From Mycolicibacterium moriokaense (GTDB taxonomy: Bacteria; Actinomycetota; Actinomycetes; Mycobacteriales; Mycobacteriaceae), in assembly GCF_003201655.1 (NCBI RefSeq), contig NZ_QJJU01000029.1:1-58827 (forward strand): a DNA stretch of 58,827 nt. Reading direction: 5' to 3'. The position numbers and the translations under genes were made by a program. How positions within the stretch are numbered: position 1 is the first letter of the stretch; every line of letters starts with the position of its first letter. Below are positions 9,025-16,366 of the stretch, piece after piece. The notes below the pieces were generated by a model, which saw nothing but the letters and a program-made list of their open reading frames with translations, was not told the origin of the DNA and searched no databases.

Positions 9025-9807
9025 GTGACCGATCTGCTGCACGTGCATCGTTACGGACCGACTCGTCCACCACAGATCCTTGCCGTCCATGGCTTGACAG
9101 GGCATGGCAGGCGCTGGCAGACGCTCGCGACGCAGCATCTGCCCGAATTCGCGATCGTGGCACCGGACCTGATCGGGCATGGACGGTCGTCATGGGCGGC
9201 GCCTTGGAGTATCGACTCCAACGCAGGCGCACTGGCAGGCCTGCTCGACGCCGATGCGGACGGCCCGGTCGTGGTTGTCGGACATTCCTTCGGCGGCGCT
9301 GTAGCGCTGAGTCTGGCTGCCGTGCGCCCGGATCTGGTCACTGCGTTGGTGCTGCTCGATCCGGCCGTCGGGCTGGACGGCGAATGGATGCGCGACATCG
9401 CCGACGACATGTTCGCCTCGCCGGACTACACCGACCGCGCTGAGGCCCGGTCGGAAAAGGTGAACGGCTCATGGGCGGAGGTGGAACCGGAGGAATTGGA
9501 CCGCGAGCTCGACGAGCACCTGATCGAGGGGCCAGGCGGGCGGATGGGCTGGCGGATCAGCATTCCAGCGATGCTGTCGTATTGGAGCGAGCTGGCGCGA
9601 CCAATTCAGTTGCCGCACATTGAGATACCGGTCACAGTGGTGCGCGCCACGAAAACGAATCCGCCGTACATCACCGATGACTTGCTCGCCGGGCTGCGTG
9701 ATCGCCCCGACTTCACACTGCTGGAGTTCGACTGCGACCACATGGTTCCGCTGGCGCTGCCGGTTGAGACCGCGGCGGTGATTCGCAAGCAGCTGGAACG
9801 AGGCTGA
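9025..9807 (+). CDS. lipV: LipV-like alpha/beta hydrolase
   Basis: The 260-residue alpha/beta hydrolase has a nucleophile elbow GHSFGG (Ser at about 88), an oxyanion-region VHGLTGHG near 21-28, and a late DCDHMVPL segment that can supply the catalytic histidine. The GTG at 9025 matches the family N-terminus. Substrate is not predictable from sequence; Rv3203 (LipV), the positional orthologue, is annotated as a lipase/esterase. The next gene begins one base after its stop, so the two are co-transcribed. Confidence is high for the fold and orthology, low for substrate. Confidence 0.85.
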   Translation: MTDLLHVHRYGPTRPPQILAVHGLTGHGRRWQTLATQHLPEFAIVAPDLIGHGRSSWAAPWSIDSNAGALAGLLDADADGPVVVVGHSFGGAVALSLAAVRPDLVTALVLLDPAVGLDGEWMRDIADDMFASPDYTDRAEARSEKVNGSWAEVEPEELDRELDEHLIEGPGGRMGWRISIPAMLSYWSELARPIQLPHIEIPVTVVRATKTNPPYITDDLLAGLRDRPDFTLLEFDCDHMVPLALPVETAAVIRKQLERG

Positions 9808-9808
9808 A

Positions 9809-10105
9809 ATGGCTGCGGTCACCGACGAGCAGGTCGAAAACGTGCGCGCACTTGTCGCCGCAATCCCGGCCGGACGGGTGTCAACCTATGGCGACATCGC
9901 CGATGCGGCAGGGCTTCCCAGTCCCCGTATCGTCGGCTGGATCATGCGCACGGACTCGTCGGATCTGCCGTGGCATCGGGTGATCAGGGCATCCGGCCGG
10001 CCCGCGCCGCACCTGACGACTCGACAGTTGGAGCTGCTGCGCGCCGAGGGGGTATTGGCGAACGACGGCAGGGTCAAGCTGTCCGAAGTCCGCCACGAGT
10101 TCTAG
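9809..10105 (+). CDS. Alkyltransferase-like (ATL) DNA-lesion binding protein
   Basis: The 98-residue protein is the DNA-binding domain of O6-alkylguanine-DNA alkyltransferases. The active-site PCHRV motif reads PWHRVI (Trp at about 55), so the alkyl-accepting cysteine is missing. That is the defining feature of ATL proteins, which bind O6-alkylguanine and hand it to nucleotide excision repair. Helix-turn-helix and arginine-finger regions (RVSTYGDIA, SPRIVGW) are present. It lies one base downstream of lipV and next to AdnAB, the equivalent of Rv3204. The repair role is inferred from the family. Confidence 0.85.
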   Translation: MAAVTDEQVENVRALVAAIPAGRVSTYGDIADAAGLPSPRIVGWIMRTDSSDLPWHRVIRASGRPAPHLTTRQLELLRAEGVLANDGRVKLSEVRHEF

Positions 10106-10113
10106 CGGTCGCG

Positions 10114-10971
10114 CTACAAAACCAGGCGGACCAGCGCGGCCGTCCGGGCCAAGCCCGGGAACGCCGCGGCCGTCGACCGCGGATGCAGTGCATGGACGGC
10201 GAGGCGGAACATCAAGGCGCGCAACAACATCTGCGGCCACTCCGGCAGGGGGCTCCAGCGGTCGATCAGCCCGTCGTCGGCCTCGCCCCATGACAACGCA
10301 TCGACGACGACCACCCCTGCCGCCCACGACGCCGGCCGCCAATATGGGGTGATATCGGTGATGCCCGGCGCCGCGGTGCCCGCGAAAAGAACCGTGCCAT
10401 AGAGGTCGCCGTGCACCAGTTGGTTAGGGCTCTTGGTCGGTCGGCGCAAAGCGGCGAGCTGGTTGATGAGCTCGATCGATCGCTGGCCGTCCACCGAGCC
10501 CGGTGCCACCCTCGCCCCGGGCGGCAGGGCCTGAAGGGGGCGCTCCTCCCACGCGGCGCGGTCCGCGGCGATGAACACGTCCACGTCGGCCCATGGCGCG
10601 ACGGGTGGTTGGGTCAGGAAGCGGGGCCGCTCCAGCTTGGCCGTGGCCTCGTGCAGCCGCACCGCCGAAGAGACCACCTCGTCGTGGCGCGGTTCGGGCG
10701 TGCCCGCCACGAACGTGTCGGCCCGCCAGCCCGCCACCACATAGCGGCCGTCTGTCGAGCGGACAGGCCGGGCCAACCGAACCCCGTCGACGAACAACGT
10801 CTCGCGAACCTTGGCCGACCAGGCGGCGCGGGCATGGTCGGCCACCATCGACAGCACGACCTCGCCGCAGCGCCAGCCGCCCTCCCAGCTCGAGCCGAGT
10901 GGTACCGGCCGCAGACCGGTCAGTCCGAACGCCGCCAGCACATGATCCGGCGGCTGTTCGACAGTCACCAC
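10114..10971 (-). CDS. TIGR02569-type actinobacterial protein, kinase-like fold
   Basis: The 285-residue protein matches, from memory, the actinobacteria-restricted TIGR02569 family (Rv3205c in Mtb). The segment LVHGDLYGTVLF followed about ten residues later by ITDITPYWRP resembles the catalytic and metal-binding loops of aminoglycoside phosphotransferase/choline-kinase folds (HGDxxxxN...D). The usual asparagine of the catalytic loop is not in place. It may therefore be a divergent or inactive small-molecule kinase. It starts with GTG 33 bases downstream of moeZ on the same strand and may be co-transcribed. Function unknown. Confidence 0.75.
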   Translation of the reverse strand: MVTVEQPPDHVLAAFGLTGLRPVPLGSSWEGGWRCGEVVLSMVADHARAAWSAKVRETLFVDGVRLARPVRSTDGRYVVAGWRADTFVAGTPEPRHDEVVSSAVRLHEATAKLERPRFLTQPPVAPWADVDVFIAADRAAWEERPLQALPPGARVAPGSVDGQRSIELINQLAALRRPTKSPNQLVHGDLYGTVLFAGTAAPGITDITPYWRPASWAAGVVVVDALSWGEADDGLIDRWSPLPEWPQMLLRALMFRLAVHALHPRSTAAAFPGLARTAALVRLVL

Positions 10972-11004
10972 CTCAGCCTAAGCGGATGCAGAGCAAACCA
11001 AGGG

Positions 11005-12192
11005 TTAGTACATCACCATGTCGGGTTCGAGTTGCTTGCCCCACGCGACGATCCCGCCCTGCACGTGCATCGCGTCGGAGAAGCCCGCCTTCTTCACGAT
11101 GGCCAGCACCTCTGCCGAGCGCACCCCCGTCTTGCAGTAGAACACCGGCGTGCGGTCTGTCTGCAACTTCGCCAACGCCTCGCCCGATTCGAACACGGAC
11201 TTCGGGATCAGCTCGGCGCCCTCGATGTGGTTGATATCCCATTCGACCGGCTCGCGGACATCGATCAACGCCAGCGGCTTGCCGGAGTCCAGCAGTTCGC
11301 GAAGCTCCCGCGGCGTGATCGTGGAGTCCAACGTTGCTTGAGTGGCTTCGTCCGATAGGACGCCGCAGAACTCCTCGTAGTCGATCAACTCGGTGATCTT
11401 TGGCGTGGCCGGATCCTTGCGGATCTTGATGGTGCGGTAGGTCATGTCGAGCGCGTCGTAGACCATCAGCCTGCCGAGCAGCGGCTCTCCGATGCCGGTG
11501 ATCAGCTTGATGGCCTCGGTGCCCATCACCGACGCAATGGACGCGCACAGGATGCCGAGCACGCCACCCTCGGCGCACGACGGCACCAAGCCGGGTGGTG
11601 GCGGCTCGGGGTACAGGTCGCGATAGTTCAGGCCGCGGCCGTCAGGCGCGTCTTCCCAGAAGACCGACACCTGACCCTCGAAGCGGTAGATCGACCCCCA
11701 GACGTACGGCTTGCCCGCCAGCACGGCGGCATCGTTGACCAGGTAGCGGGTCGCGAAGTTGTCGGTGCCGTCCAGAATCAGGTCGTACTGCGTGAACAGG
11801 TTGACGGCGTTGGACTCGTCCAGCCGCAGTTCGTGCAGACGCACCTCGACAAGCGGGTTGATCTCACGGATCGAGTCACGCGCGCTCTGCGCCTTGGAAC
11901 GGCCGATATCGGACTGGCCGTGGATGATCTGGCGCTGCAGGTTGGACTCGTCGACCACGTCGTACTCGACGATGCCGATGGTGCCGACCCCTGCCGCGGC
12001 GAGGTACAGCAGCGTCGGCGAACCCAGCCCGCCCGCGCCGATGACCAGCACACGGGCGTTCTTCAGCCGCTTCTGCCCGTCCACCCCCAGGTCCGGGATG
12101 ATGAGATGACGGCTGTAGCGCGCGACTTCCTCGCGCGTCAGCGCGGCCGCAGGCTCGACCAGCGGCGGCAACGACCCCGTACTCAGGGACAC
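11005..12192 (-). CDS. moeZ: MoeZ: adenylyltransferase-sulfurtransferase (MoeB-rhodanese fusion)
   Basis: The 395-residue protein has an E1-like MoeB/ThiF domain (nucleotide loop GAGGLGSP at about 52-59, DGTDNFATRYL, PSCAEGGVLG) and a C-terminal rhodanese domain with active-site loop CKTGVRS (Cys about 353). Such proteins activate and sulfurate the C-terminal Gly-Gly of ubiquitin-like sulfur carriers such as MoaD, and CysO in Mtb. The start is GTG 12190-12192, preceded by AAGGAGC at good spacing; it gives a length close to the roughly 390 residues of Rv3206c. The 85-base gap behind it separates it from the metalloprotease gene. Confidence 0.92.
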   Translation of the reverse strand: MSLSTGSLPPLVEPAAALTREEVARYSRHLIIPDLGVDGQKRLKNARVLVIGAGGLGSPTLLYLAAAGVGTIGIVEYDVVDESNLQRQIIHGQSDIGRSKAQSARDSIREINPLVEVRLHELRLDESNAVNLFTQYDLILDGTDNFATRYLVNDAAVLAGKPYVWGSIYRFEGQVSVFWEDAPDGRGLNYRDLYPEPPPPGLVPSCAEGGVLGILCASIASVMGTEAIKLITGIGEPLLGRLMVYDALDMTYRTIKIRKDPATPKITELIDYEEFCGVLSDEATQATLDSTITPRELRELLDSGKPLALIDVREPVEWDINHIEGAELIPKSVFESGEALAKLQTDRTPVFYCKTGVRSAEVLAIVKKAGFSDAMHVQGGIVAWGKQLEPDMVMY

Positions 12193-12277
12193 CGGGAAGC
12201 TCCTTATTCGACGGTCCGTGCAAGTACCCATCACAACGGTAGTCCGGTCGCGTTGCTTCCCGACACTGACCGCCGAG

Positions 12278-13303
12278 TCAGGCGATCGGATAGGGCCAGG
12301 GGTTGAACCGGCAGGTCTTGCCGTCGGGTTTGACCGACTCCGGGTCGAACCTGGCGGCGTCGTTGTTGTTGGTCGAGAACGTCTGCTGCATCATCACCGG
12401 GGCGAGCTCACCGTTGGTGCCGCACGGCTCGTGGCGCTGATAGCCGATGGCATGGCCGACCTCATGGTTCACCAGGTATTGACGGTATGAACCGACGTCG
12501 CCCTGGAACGGCACCGCGCCGCGGACCCAACGGGCCTCGTTGATGAAGACGCGTGGCTGGTTATCTGCGTAGGCAGGGTTGTAGCAGGACGCCTCGAGCT
12601 GAATGTCGTAGCCGCAGCCTTCCCGCACCGTCATCGGCGAGCTCAGCGACACCCGAAAATCGGGCTGGCCGCTGTCGATACGGGTGAACCCGAACTGCGG
12701 GTTGTGCGTCCAGCTCTTGGGATTGGCAAGCGTTTCACTGACCATCCGGGCAAATCCGTCGTCGCCGCCGAACGAAGTGGTGTCGACGCCGTCTTCAATC
12801 TCGACGGTGTAGGTGAACGCCTTGGCCGTGCCCTCGCCGACCTTCGGTGTGGTGCCCGGCACTATGTGCCAAGTCTTGGCGCCGGCCTCGGTAAACGGTC
12901 CGCCCTCGGGCAGGATCCCGGTGGGCAGGTTCACATCGAACTGCGTGAGGCCCTTCGGCGGCGCTCCGATGATCTGCGTACTGACGACACCGATGGTCGG
13001 CGGGCCCTGCACGGGCCCCTCGGCCTCCTTGGGTGCGGGCGCGCTGGTCCCCGTGATTGTCTGGTACACCACGACGCCGGTCAGAGCGATGAGCACCGGC
13101 AGCGCGTAGGCACGCCAGCCGTAGGTGGAAAGGAAGTGGCCCAGCCACGTCTGCTTGCGCAAGTTCCGATGTTCGTCCCGATTGGATCTGACCCGGCCGG
13201 AGTCCTCGGCCAACGGGTCGCGTTGCGCGCGCAAGGGCTCTCGCCACTCGTCACGCAACACGGGCACGCGACCGCCCCCGCGACGCTCCGGGTCGTAGGT
13301 CAC
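12278..13303 (-). CDS. Membrane-anchored DUF3152 putative zinc metalloprotease
   Basis: The protein has about 341 residues, a short basic cytoplasmic N-terminus, one membrane helix (YALPVLIALTGVVV), then an extracellular domain ending in a zinc-protease signature HEVGHAIGYQRHEPC. The first part is a canonical HExxH. The third histidine comes one residue later than in the metzincin HExxHxxGxxH. A conserved APVMMQQT turn follows, resembling a Met-turn. It is the equivalent of Rv3207c. The chosen GTG start (VTYDPERR) removes a basic extension that overlaps the upstream promoter region. Substrate unknown; location outside the membrane is inferred from topology. Confidence 0.8.
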   Translation of the reverse strand: MTYDPERRGGGRVPVLRDEWREPLRAQRDPLAEDSGRVRSNRDEHRNLRKQTWLGHFLSTYGWRAYALPVLIALTGVVVYQTITGTSAPAPKEAEGPVQGPPTIGVVSTQIIGAPPKGLTQFDVNLPTGILPEGGPFTEAGAKTWHIVPGTTPKVGEGTAKAFTYTVEIEDGVDTTSFGGDDGFARMVSETLANPKSWTHNPQFGFTRIDSGQPDFRVSLSSPMTVREGCGYDIQLEASCYNPAYADNQPRVFINEARWVRGAVPFQGDVGSYRQYLVNHEVGHAIGYQRHEPCGTNGELAPVMMQQTFSTNNNDAARFDPESVKPDGKTCRFNPWPYPIA

Positions 13304-13435
13304 CGAAACAGGATGGCACAGTCTGCTGCGCTTGCACTTCCGGCGCGCCACCGCTATCGCCCAGCGGCGTGCATCCGTGATCTCTCTGGCAACGGTAGTA
13401 ATGTCGGTGCGAAACGCATCCAGACGAAGGACGTA

Positions 13436-14110
13436 ATGAGCGATCTCGCCAACACCGCCGCAAGGAGGGGTGAGAAACCCGCCAACGGCGGCGTCGGCTC
13501 CGGCGCGGGTCGGCGCGGGAACCGACTGCCCCGCGACGAGCGCCGCGGCCAGTTACTCGCTGCTGCCAGCGAGGTTTTCGTTGACCGCGGCTACCATGCA
13601 GCGGGCATGGACGAGATCGCCGACCGCGCGGGTGTGAGCAAACCCGTTCTCTACCAACACTTTACGTCCAAGCTTGAGCTCTACCTCGCAGTGCTGCAGC
13701 GGCACGCCGACAATCTCGTTTCTGGCGTGCGCCAGGCGCTGCGCACCACGACCGACAACCGGCAGCGGGTGCGGGCCGCCGTGGACGCCTTCTTCGACTT
13801 CATCGAACACGACAGCCAGGGTTACCGGCTGATCTTCGAAAACGATTATGTGACCGAACCGCAGGTGTCCGCGCAGGTCAAGGTGGCCACCGAGGCGTGC
13901 ACCGACGCCGTGTTCGACCTCATCAGCCACGACTCGGGGCTGGAACCGCACCGCGCCCGGATGATCGCGGTGGGACTGGTGGCGATCAGCGTCGATTCAG
14001 CCCGCTACTGGCTAAACAACGACCGGCCGGTCTCCAAGGATGACGCGGTGGAAGGCACCGTCCAGTTCATCTGGGGCGGCCTGTCCCACGTGCCGCTCAC
14101 CCGGTCTTGA
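13436..14110 (+). CDS. TetR-family transcriptional regulator (Rv3208-type)
   Basis: The 224-residue regulator has a basic Gly-rich N-terminal tail of about 30 residues, then a TetR helix-turn-helix (GMDEIADRAGVSKPVLYQHF) followed by an all-helical ligand/dimer domain with TetR_C features. The ATG at 13436 has GAAGGA upstream; the open frame extends further but only antisense to the metalloprotease. Divergent from the protease with a 132-base gap. Its 3' end overlaps the DUF3107 gene by 14 bases in convergent orientation. Target genes are not evident from the sequence. Confidence 0.85.
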   Translation: MSDLANTAARRGEKPANGGVGSGAGRRGNRLPRDERRGQLLAAASEVFVDRGYHAAGMDEIADRAGVSKPVLYQHFTSKLELYLAVLQRHADNLVSGVRQALRTTTDNRQRVRAAVDAFFDFIEHDSQGYRLIFENDYVTEPQVSAQVKVATEACTDAVFDLISHDSGLEPHRARMIAVGLVAISVDSARYWLNNDRPVSKDDAVEGTVQFIWGGLSHVPLTRS

Positions 14111-14354
14111 CGGCCTCCGAGCCGACTGCACCGACACCGAAGCCGACCCGACGTGCGTCGGCGGCACCGATCTCGACGTAGGCGATCTTCGCCGACTGCA
14201 CCAGGAATCGTCGGCCCTTCTCGTCGGTCAGGGTCAGGACGCCCGAATCCGTCTTCAGCGCGTCGGTGATCAACTTCTCGACCTCGGTGGGTGTCTGCGC
14301 GCTGTTGAAGATCAGCTCGCGCGGGCTGTCCGTGATACCGATCTTGACCTCCAC
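14097..14354 (-). CDS. DUF3107 small protein (TB9.4-type)
   Basis: This 85-residue acidic protein starts at a GTG preceded by GGAAGGG. It matches the actinobacterial DUF3107 family represented by Rv3208A/TB9.4 in Mtb. The sequence is compact alpha/beta (VEVKIGITDSPREL at the start, ...VLTLTDEKGRRFLV in the middle) with no cysteines and no known catalytic motif. Its 3' end overlaps the convergent tetR by 14 bases. Function unknown; the neighbourhood is conserved in mycobacteria. Confidence 0.85.
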   Translation of the reverse strand: MEVKIGITDSPRELIFNSAQTPTEVEKLITDALKTDSGVLTLTDEKGRRFLVQSAKIAYVEIGAADARRVGFGVGAVGSEAVKTG

Positions 14355-14432
14355 GCTGAACCCTTCCGTTCGTTTGTCCTTCGCCAAGAAGGCTAGTGGA
14401 CGGCGGTGGTGTGATGCCGCGCCGGGCACTTC

Positions 14433-14556
14433 GCGGTCAGCGAACGGACAGCCCAGCGCGGTCAGCGAACGGACAGCCCAGCGCGGTCAACGAACGAGAA
14501 CACAGTGCGGTCAGCGAACGGACAACACAGTGCGGTAAGCGAACCGACAGCCCGGC
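14433..14556. repeat. Five-unit, 25-bp tandem repeat (minisatellite)
   Basis: Units start at 14433, 14458, 14483, 14507 and 14532. The first two are identical 25-mers beginning GCGGTCAGCGAACGGACAGC; the third is 24 bp and the others are diverged 25-mers. The array fills the centre of the 343-base gap between the DUF3107 gene and the MmpS3-like gene. It has no spacers, so it is not CRISPR. The period is not a multiple of three, so frames through it are unlikely to be genes. Slippage could make copy number vary between strains. The rest of the gap must hold the divergent promoters; no clear boxes are seen. Confidence 0.9.
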
Positions 14557-14697
14557 CGACCGCCAGTCGGGTGCGGGACAAACCTCGACCGAACCGAGTC
14601 CGGACCGTGACCAAAGCCCCAGCGCGTCAATCTCATTCGTCACACCTGCCCCGATAACATCAGGCCCGGCATTAGTCGAAACGATCGGGATAGCTGC

Positions 14698-15438
14698 ATG
14701 AACAGGTCATATACCGCGCATTCACCGTATTCCTTGAGCCCGACCGAACGGATTCCCAGCCATGGGGACGACGGCGGCGAAACGGTCGACCTCGACCGCG
14801 AGCGATACGGCGAATACGACGGTCTCGAGGCTGGCCTCGAGGACTACGAAGAGTACGAGGACTACGACGACTACGAGCCGATCGATCGGCGGTGGATCTG
14901 GATCGCCGGCGTGGCTGGCGCGATTCTGCTCGTCGCGGTGATCTGCACCGTGGTCATCCTCGGAGGCGGCGACAGCGGGTCGGTGTCCACGACAGTCGCC
15001 CCGCCGGTGACGACGAGCCAGCCCGCCGCCACCACGGCACCGCCTGCGGCCACCACGTCAGCGGCGCCCCCGCCGGCAGCGCTGAGGCCGGAAACGGTGA
15101 CCACCGTGACGCCGACCGCGAGCGCTCCGCCCACCGACGCGCCGACCGATGCGGCCCCCGCGCCTGCACCGACCATGATCACCTACCGGGTCACCGGGAG
15201 CCGCAATCTCATCGACCTGGTGACGGTGATTTACACCGATGCGCAGGGGGCGCTGCAGACCGATGTGAACGTTGCGCTGCCGTGGGCGAAGACCGTCGTG
15301 CTCAACCCCGGTGTGACGCTCAGCTCGGTCACTGCGACGAGCGTGTTGGGTCAGCTGAACTGCAGCATCACCGACGCGTCGGGCGCCGCGGTCGCCGTGC
15401 AGAACAACAACACGATGATCGCGAACTGCACCAAGTAG
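14698..15438 (+). CDS. MmpS3-like anchored protein, Thr/Pro-rich
   Basis: The 246-residue protein has an acidic, Tyr-rich cytoplasmic segment (about 25-60), one membrane helix (about 67-89), a Thr/Ala/Pro-rich linker (about 95-160) and a C-terminal beta-domain (TYRVTGSRNLIDLVTVIYTD ...) resembling the MmpS family, closest in layout to MmpS3. Two cysteines in the last 30 residues (NCSI, NCTK) could pair outside the cell. No MmpL gene adjoins it. It corresponds to Rv3209, a conserved Thr/Pro-rich protein. A role in the envelope is inferred. Confidence 0.75.
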   Translation: MNRSYTAHSPYSLSPTERIPSHGDDGGETVDLDRERYGEYDGLEAGLEDYEEYEDYDDYEPIDRRWIWIAGVAGAILLVAVICTVVILGGGDSGSVSTTVAPPVTTSQPAATTAPPAATTSAAPPPAALRPETVTTVTPTASAPPTDAPTDAAPAPAPTMITYRVTGSRNLIDLVTVIYTDAQGALQTDVNVALPWAKTVVLNPGVTLSSVTATSVLGQLNCSITDASGAAVAVQNNNTMIANCTK

Positions 15439-15439
15439 T

Positions 15440-16132
15440 TCAGGCCAGGCCCAGCTCGTGCATGCGGGTGCTGTGCGTGTGCTGCAGGCGGTCGAAAAAC
15501 TCGGTCATCTGGGTGAGGCCCTCGCCGCTGCTCATCACCAGGTCGACGAGCTCGTCGTGATCGGCAAGCACGTACTGGGCCTGAGTGATGGCCTCGCCGA
15601 GCAGCCGTCGCGACCACAGCGCCAGCCGGTGGCGCTGCTTGTCGCTTGCCGTCACCGCGGCCTGCACCTCGGCCACCACGAACTGTGAGTGCCCGGTTTC
15701 GGCCAGCACCGAGCGCACGACGTCGGCGATCTCGTCGGGCAGCGAGTCCGCGATCTCCAGATAGAAGTCGGCCGCCAGCGCGTCGCCGACGTAGGTCTTC
15801 ACCAGTGCTTCCAGCCACGTGCTTGGTGTGGTCAACCGGTGGTAGTTCTCCAGCGCCGACGCGTACTTCGTCATCGCGGGCACCACGTCAACTCCCCTGC
15901 GCTCCAACGCATCCCGCAGCATCTCGTAGTGGTTCATCTCCGCGGCGGCCATGCTGGCCATATTGATTCGGCCCCGCAGGTTCGGCGCCATCCGCGCCTC
16001 TTCGGTGAGCCGGTAGAACGCCGCCACCTCGCCGTAGGCCAGCAGAGCGAACAGCTCGTTGACGCCGGGATGATCGGTCGACACGCCCGAGGTGGTCTGC
16101 TCTGGAGAGGGCGCGGGCGGCGTCGAATTCAT
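15440..16132 (-). CDS. Ferritin-like fold protein (Rv3210c-type)
   Basis: The 230-residue all-helical protein has ferritin-like di-iron style motifs: EVAAFYRLTEEA, then AAEMNHYEML (ExxH), then ETGHSQF (ExxH) after a long helix. This suggests a four-helix bundle with a potential metal site. It is annotated in relatives as a ferritin-like domain protein. Substrate and metal are unknown. The N-terminal 20 residues are Pro/Ser/Thr-rich and probably disordered. It ends one base from the stop of the convergent MmpS3-like gene and is divergent from rhlE across 234 bases. Confidence 0.78.
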   Translation of the reverse strand: MNSTPPAPSPEQTTSGVSTDHPGVNELFALLAYGEVAAFYRLTEEARMAPNLRGRINMASMAAAEMNHYEMLRDALERRGVDVVPAMTKYASALENYHRLTTPSTWLEALVKTYVGDALAADFYLEIADSLPDEIADVVRSVLAETGHSQFVVAEVQAAVTASDKQRHRLALWSRRLLGEAITQAQYVLADHDELVDLVMSSGEGLTQMTEFFDRLQHTHSTRMHELGLA

Positions 16133-16366
16133 GGCCCAACTCTAGACGGCAACGGCCAGAGCGGCCGCCGGGCAAACTCTGTCGGTTATCATGGACGGAG
16201 GCAGTGGCATCGAAGAAGCTGATACGACACCGCCGCTACCTAAGAAATGTGCGTGCACGCAGTCGGCCCGCCTACCTCAGTGCAGGGCCCCGCGACGCTT
16301 TTCGTCAAACTCGTGCGCGCGTTGACGCCATGAGGATTGACAATTGAAAGGCTATCTGGCCCGCGT

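Noticed and set aside
14433..14556. CRISPR array
   Set aside because: Units are directly adjacent with no unique spacers, and no cas genes are in the window.
14396..14701. Open frames reading through the tandem repeat on both strands
   Set aside because: The 25-bp period shifts frame at each unit, the predicted peptides have no conserved pattern, and no good ribosome binding site precedes them.
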